From the NCBI GenBank assembly GCA_021813645.1, contig JAKAJW010000149.1:1-6602 (forward strand): DNA of 6,602 nucleotides, in the 5' to 3' direction. The notes under the pieces were generated by a model. It was not told where the DNA came from. It did no database searches and worked only from the letters and a program-made list of their open reading frames with translations. Shown here piece by piece: positions 6,155 through 6,602 of the stretch. A program made the position numbers and the translations under genes. Each line of letters begins with the position of its first letter. Positions within the stretch are counted from its first letter, which is position 1. The stretch is from Pseudomonadota bacterium (lineage in GTDB: Bacteria; Pseudomonadota; Alphaproteobacteria; Rhodobacterales; Rhodobacteraceae).

Positions 6155-6224
6155 GCGGTCCTGGGCTGTAGACAGTGGGAGCGGCTTGCGGTTCTCTGGC
6201 GGCCTGGGATGCAAGGAGCAGCAG

Positions 6225-6602
6225 ATGGCAACGCTAGGGGACAGGATCGCGGCAGGGCGGGGCGAAGTGCCGGCCGATATCGTCATCCGCGGCGGCAAGG
6301 TCTTCGACCTGATCAGCGGCGAACTCGTCGTGAGCGACGTGGCAATCCTGGGTGATCGGATCGTGGGGGTGTTCGAGACGGGCTACGAGGGCCGACGGGT
6401 GATCGATGCGGCCGGCGCGGTGCTGGTGCCGGGCTTCATCGACACCCATCTGCACATCGAAAGCTCGATGGTGACGCCCTACGAATTCGACCGCTGCGTC
6501 ACGCCGCGCGGGGTGACGACCGCGATCTGCGACCCGCATGAGATCGCCAATGTCTGCGGATTGGAAGGCATCCGGTATTTTCTGGAGGCCTCGGCGCGCA
6601 CC
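6225..6602 (+). CDS. ade: Adenine deaminase, N-terminal part (runs off the window)
   Basis: First 126 residues of adenine deaminase (EC 3.5.4.2), an amidohydrolase-fold metalloenzyme that converts adenine to hypoxanthine and ammonia in purine salvage and nitrogen use. The small beta-domain is seen first (DIVIRGGKVFDLISGE at about 18-33, then VAILGDRIVG). It is followed by the metal-binding strand PGFIDTHLHIESSM (69-82), with the HxH pair at His75 and His77, and by the highly typical PRGVTTAICDPHEIANVCG (94-112). The HIESS and DPHEIANV signatures separate Ade from dihydropyrimidinases and other amidohydrolases. Full proteins are roughly 550-600 residues, so most of the gene lies beyond 6602. 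The ATG at 6225 has AAGGAG at 6213-6218, six bases before it. No frameshift or stop is visible in the part shown. It is divergent from the EamA transporter gene. Confidence 0.93.
   Translation, partial: MATLGDRIAAGRGEVPADIVIRGGKVFDLISGELVVSDVAILGDRIVGVFETGYEGRRVIDAAGAVLVPGFIDTHLHIESSMVTPYEFDRCVTPRGVTTAICDPHEIANVCGLEGIRYFLEASART

Larger units (their letters stand above)
5964..6224. promoter_or_regulatory. Divergent intergenic region between EamA transporter and adenine deaminase
   Basis: This 261-bp, very GC-rich stretch must hold the starts of both flanking transcripts. I could not identify convincing -35/-10 pairs or a recognisable purine riboswitch. It does contain two inverted repeats, listed separately, and an 8-bp direct repeat CGCGGACC at 5988-5995 and 6029-6036. 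Frames crossing it are rich in Arg, Pro and Gly and look noncoding. Confidence 0.55.

Noticed and set aside
5964..6224. Purine riboswitch upstream of ade
   Set aside because: The region is almost entirely GC-rich stems and lacks the short AT-containing three-way-junction core expected of a purine riboswitch; I could not lay out its conserved positions.
4510..6231. Minus-strand open frame of 573 codons spanning frcA and the EamA gene
   Set aside because: It covers antisense of frcA and an alternate frame of the EamA gene. Its product is Arg/Ala/Pro-rich with no domain, whereas both overlapped genes have intact motifs.

Overview
The window is GC-rich throughout (codon third positions almost all G/C) and packed with genes on both strands. 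The best-recognised block resembles the fructose ABC importer FrcB-FrcC-FrcA described in Sinorhizobium meliloti. Together with the base composition and weakly conserved promoter boxes, this suggests an alphaproteobacterium, perhaps a rhizobial or Rhodobacter-like lineage. The genus cannot be read from the sequence.

Left part (11-1721, minus strand): a two-gene operon reading leftwards. A RbsD/FucU-type sugar mutarotase comes first (1284-1721). Ten bases later comes a ROK-family transcriptional regulator (11-1273), probably the local regulator of the sugar importer.

Control region (1722-2027): a 306-bp divergent intergenic region. An AT-rich island near 1886-1935 holds a nested inverted repeat flanked by two outward-facing TTGAC boxes, one pointing at the mutarotase/regulator operon and one at the importer.

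Centre (2028-5029, plus strand): frcB (periplasmic binding protein, GTG start), an intergenic hairpin, frcC (permease), and frcA (ATPase, overlapping the frcC stop by one base). These form one complete importer of the CUT2 type (BPD_transp_2 permease), for a monosaccharide that is probably fructose and possibly also ribose or mannose. The binding protein collects the sugar, the permease and ATPase bring it in, the mutarotase speeds interconversion of its cyclic forms, and the ROK protein probably senses the sugar or a derivative. The sugar kinase that follows frcA in S. meliloti (frcK) is absent here.

Right part (5046-6602): a ten-helix EamA/DMT-family transporter on the minus strand converges on frcA. 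It is divergent from the start of an adenine deaminase gene (plus strand, from 6225, cut by the window edge). The 261 bp between these two genes carry two sizeable GC-rich inverted repeats.

Nothing in the window looks mobile. I saw no insertion sequence, CRISPR array, tRNA or rRNA. The most interesting points are the nested divergent operator, the loss of the zinc and sugar-contact motifs in the ROK regulator, a Tyr-to-Phe change in the mutarotase, and the hairpins around frcC and ade.
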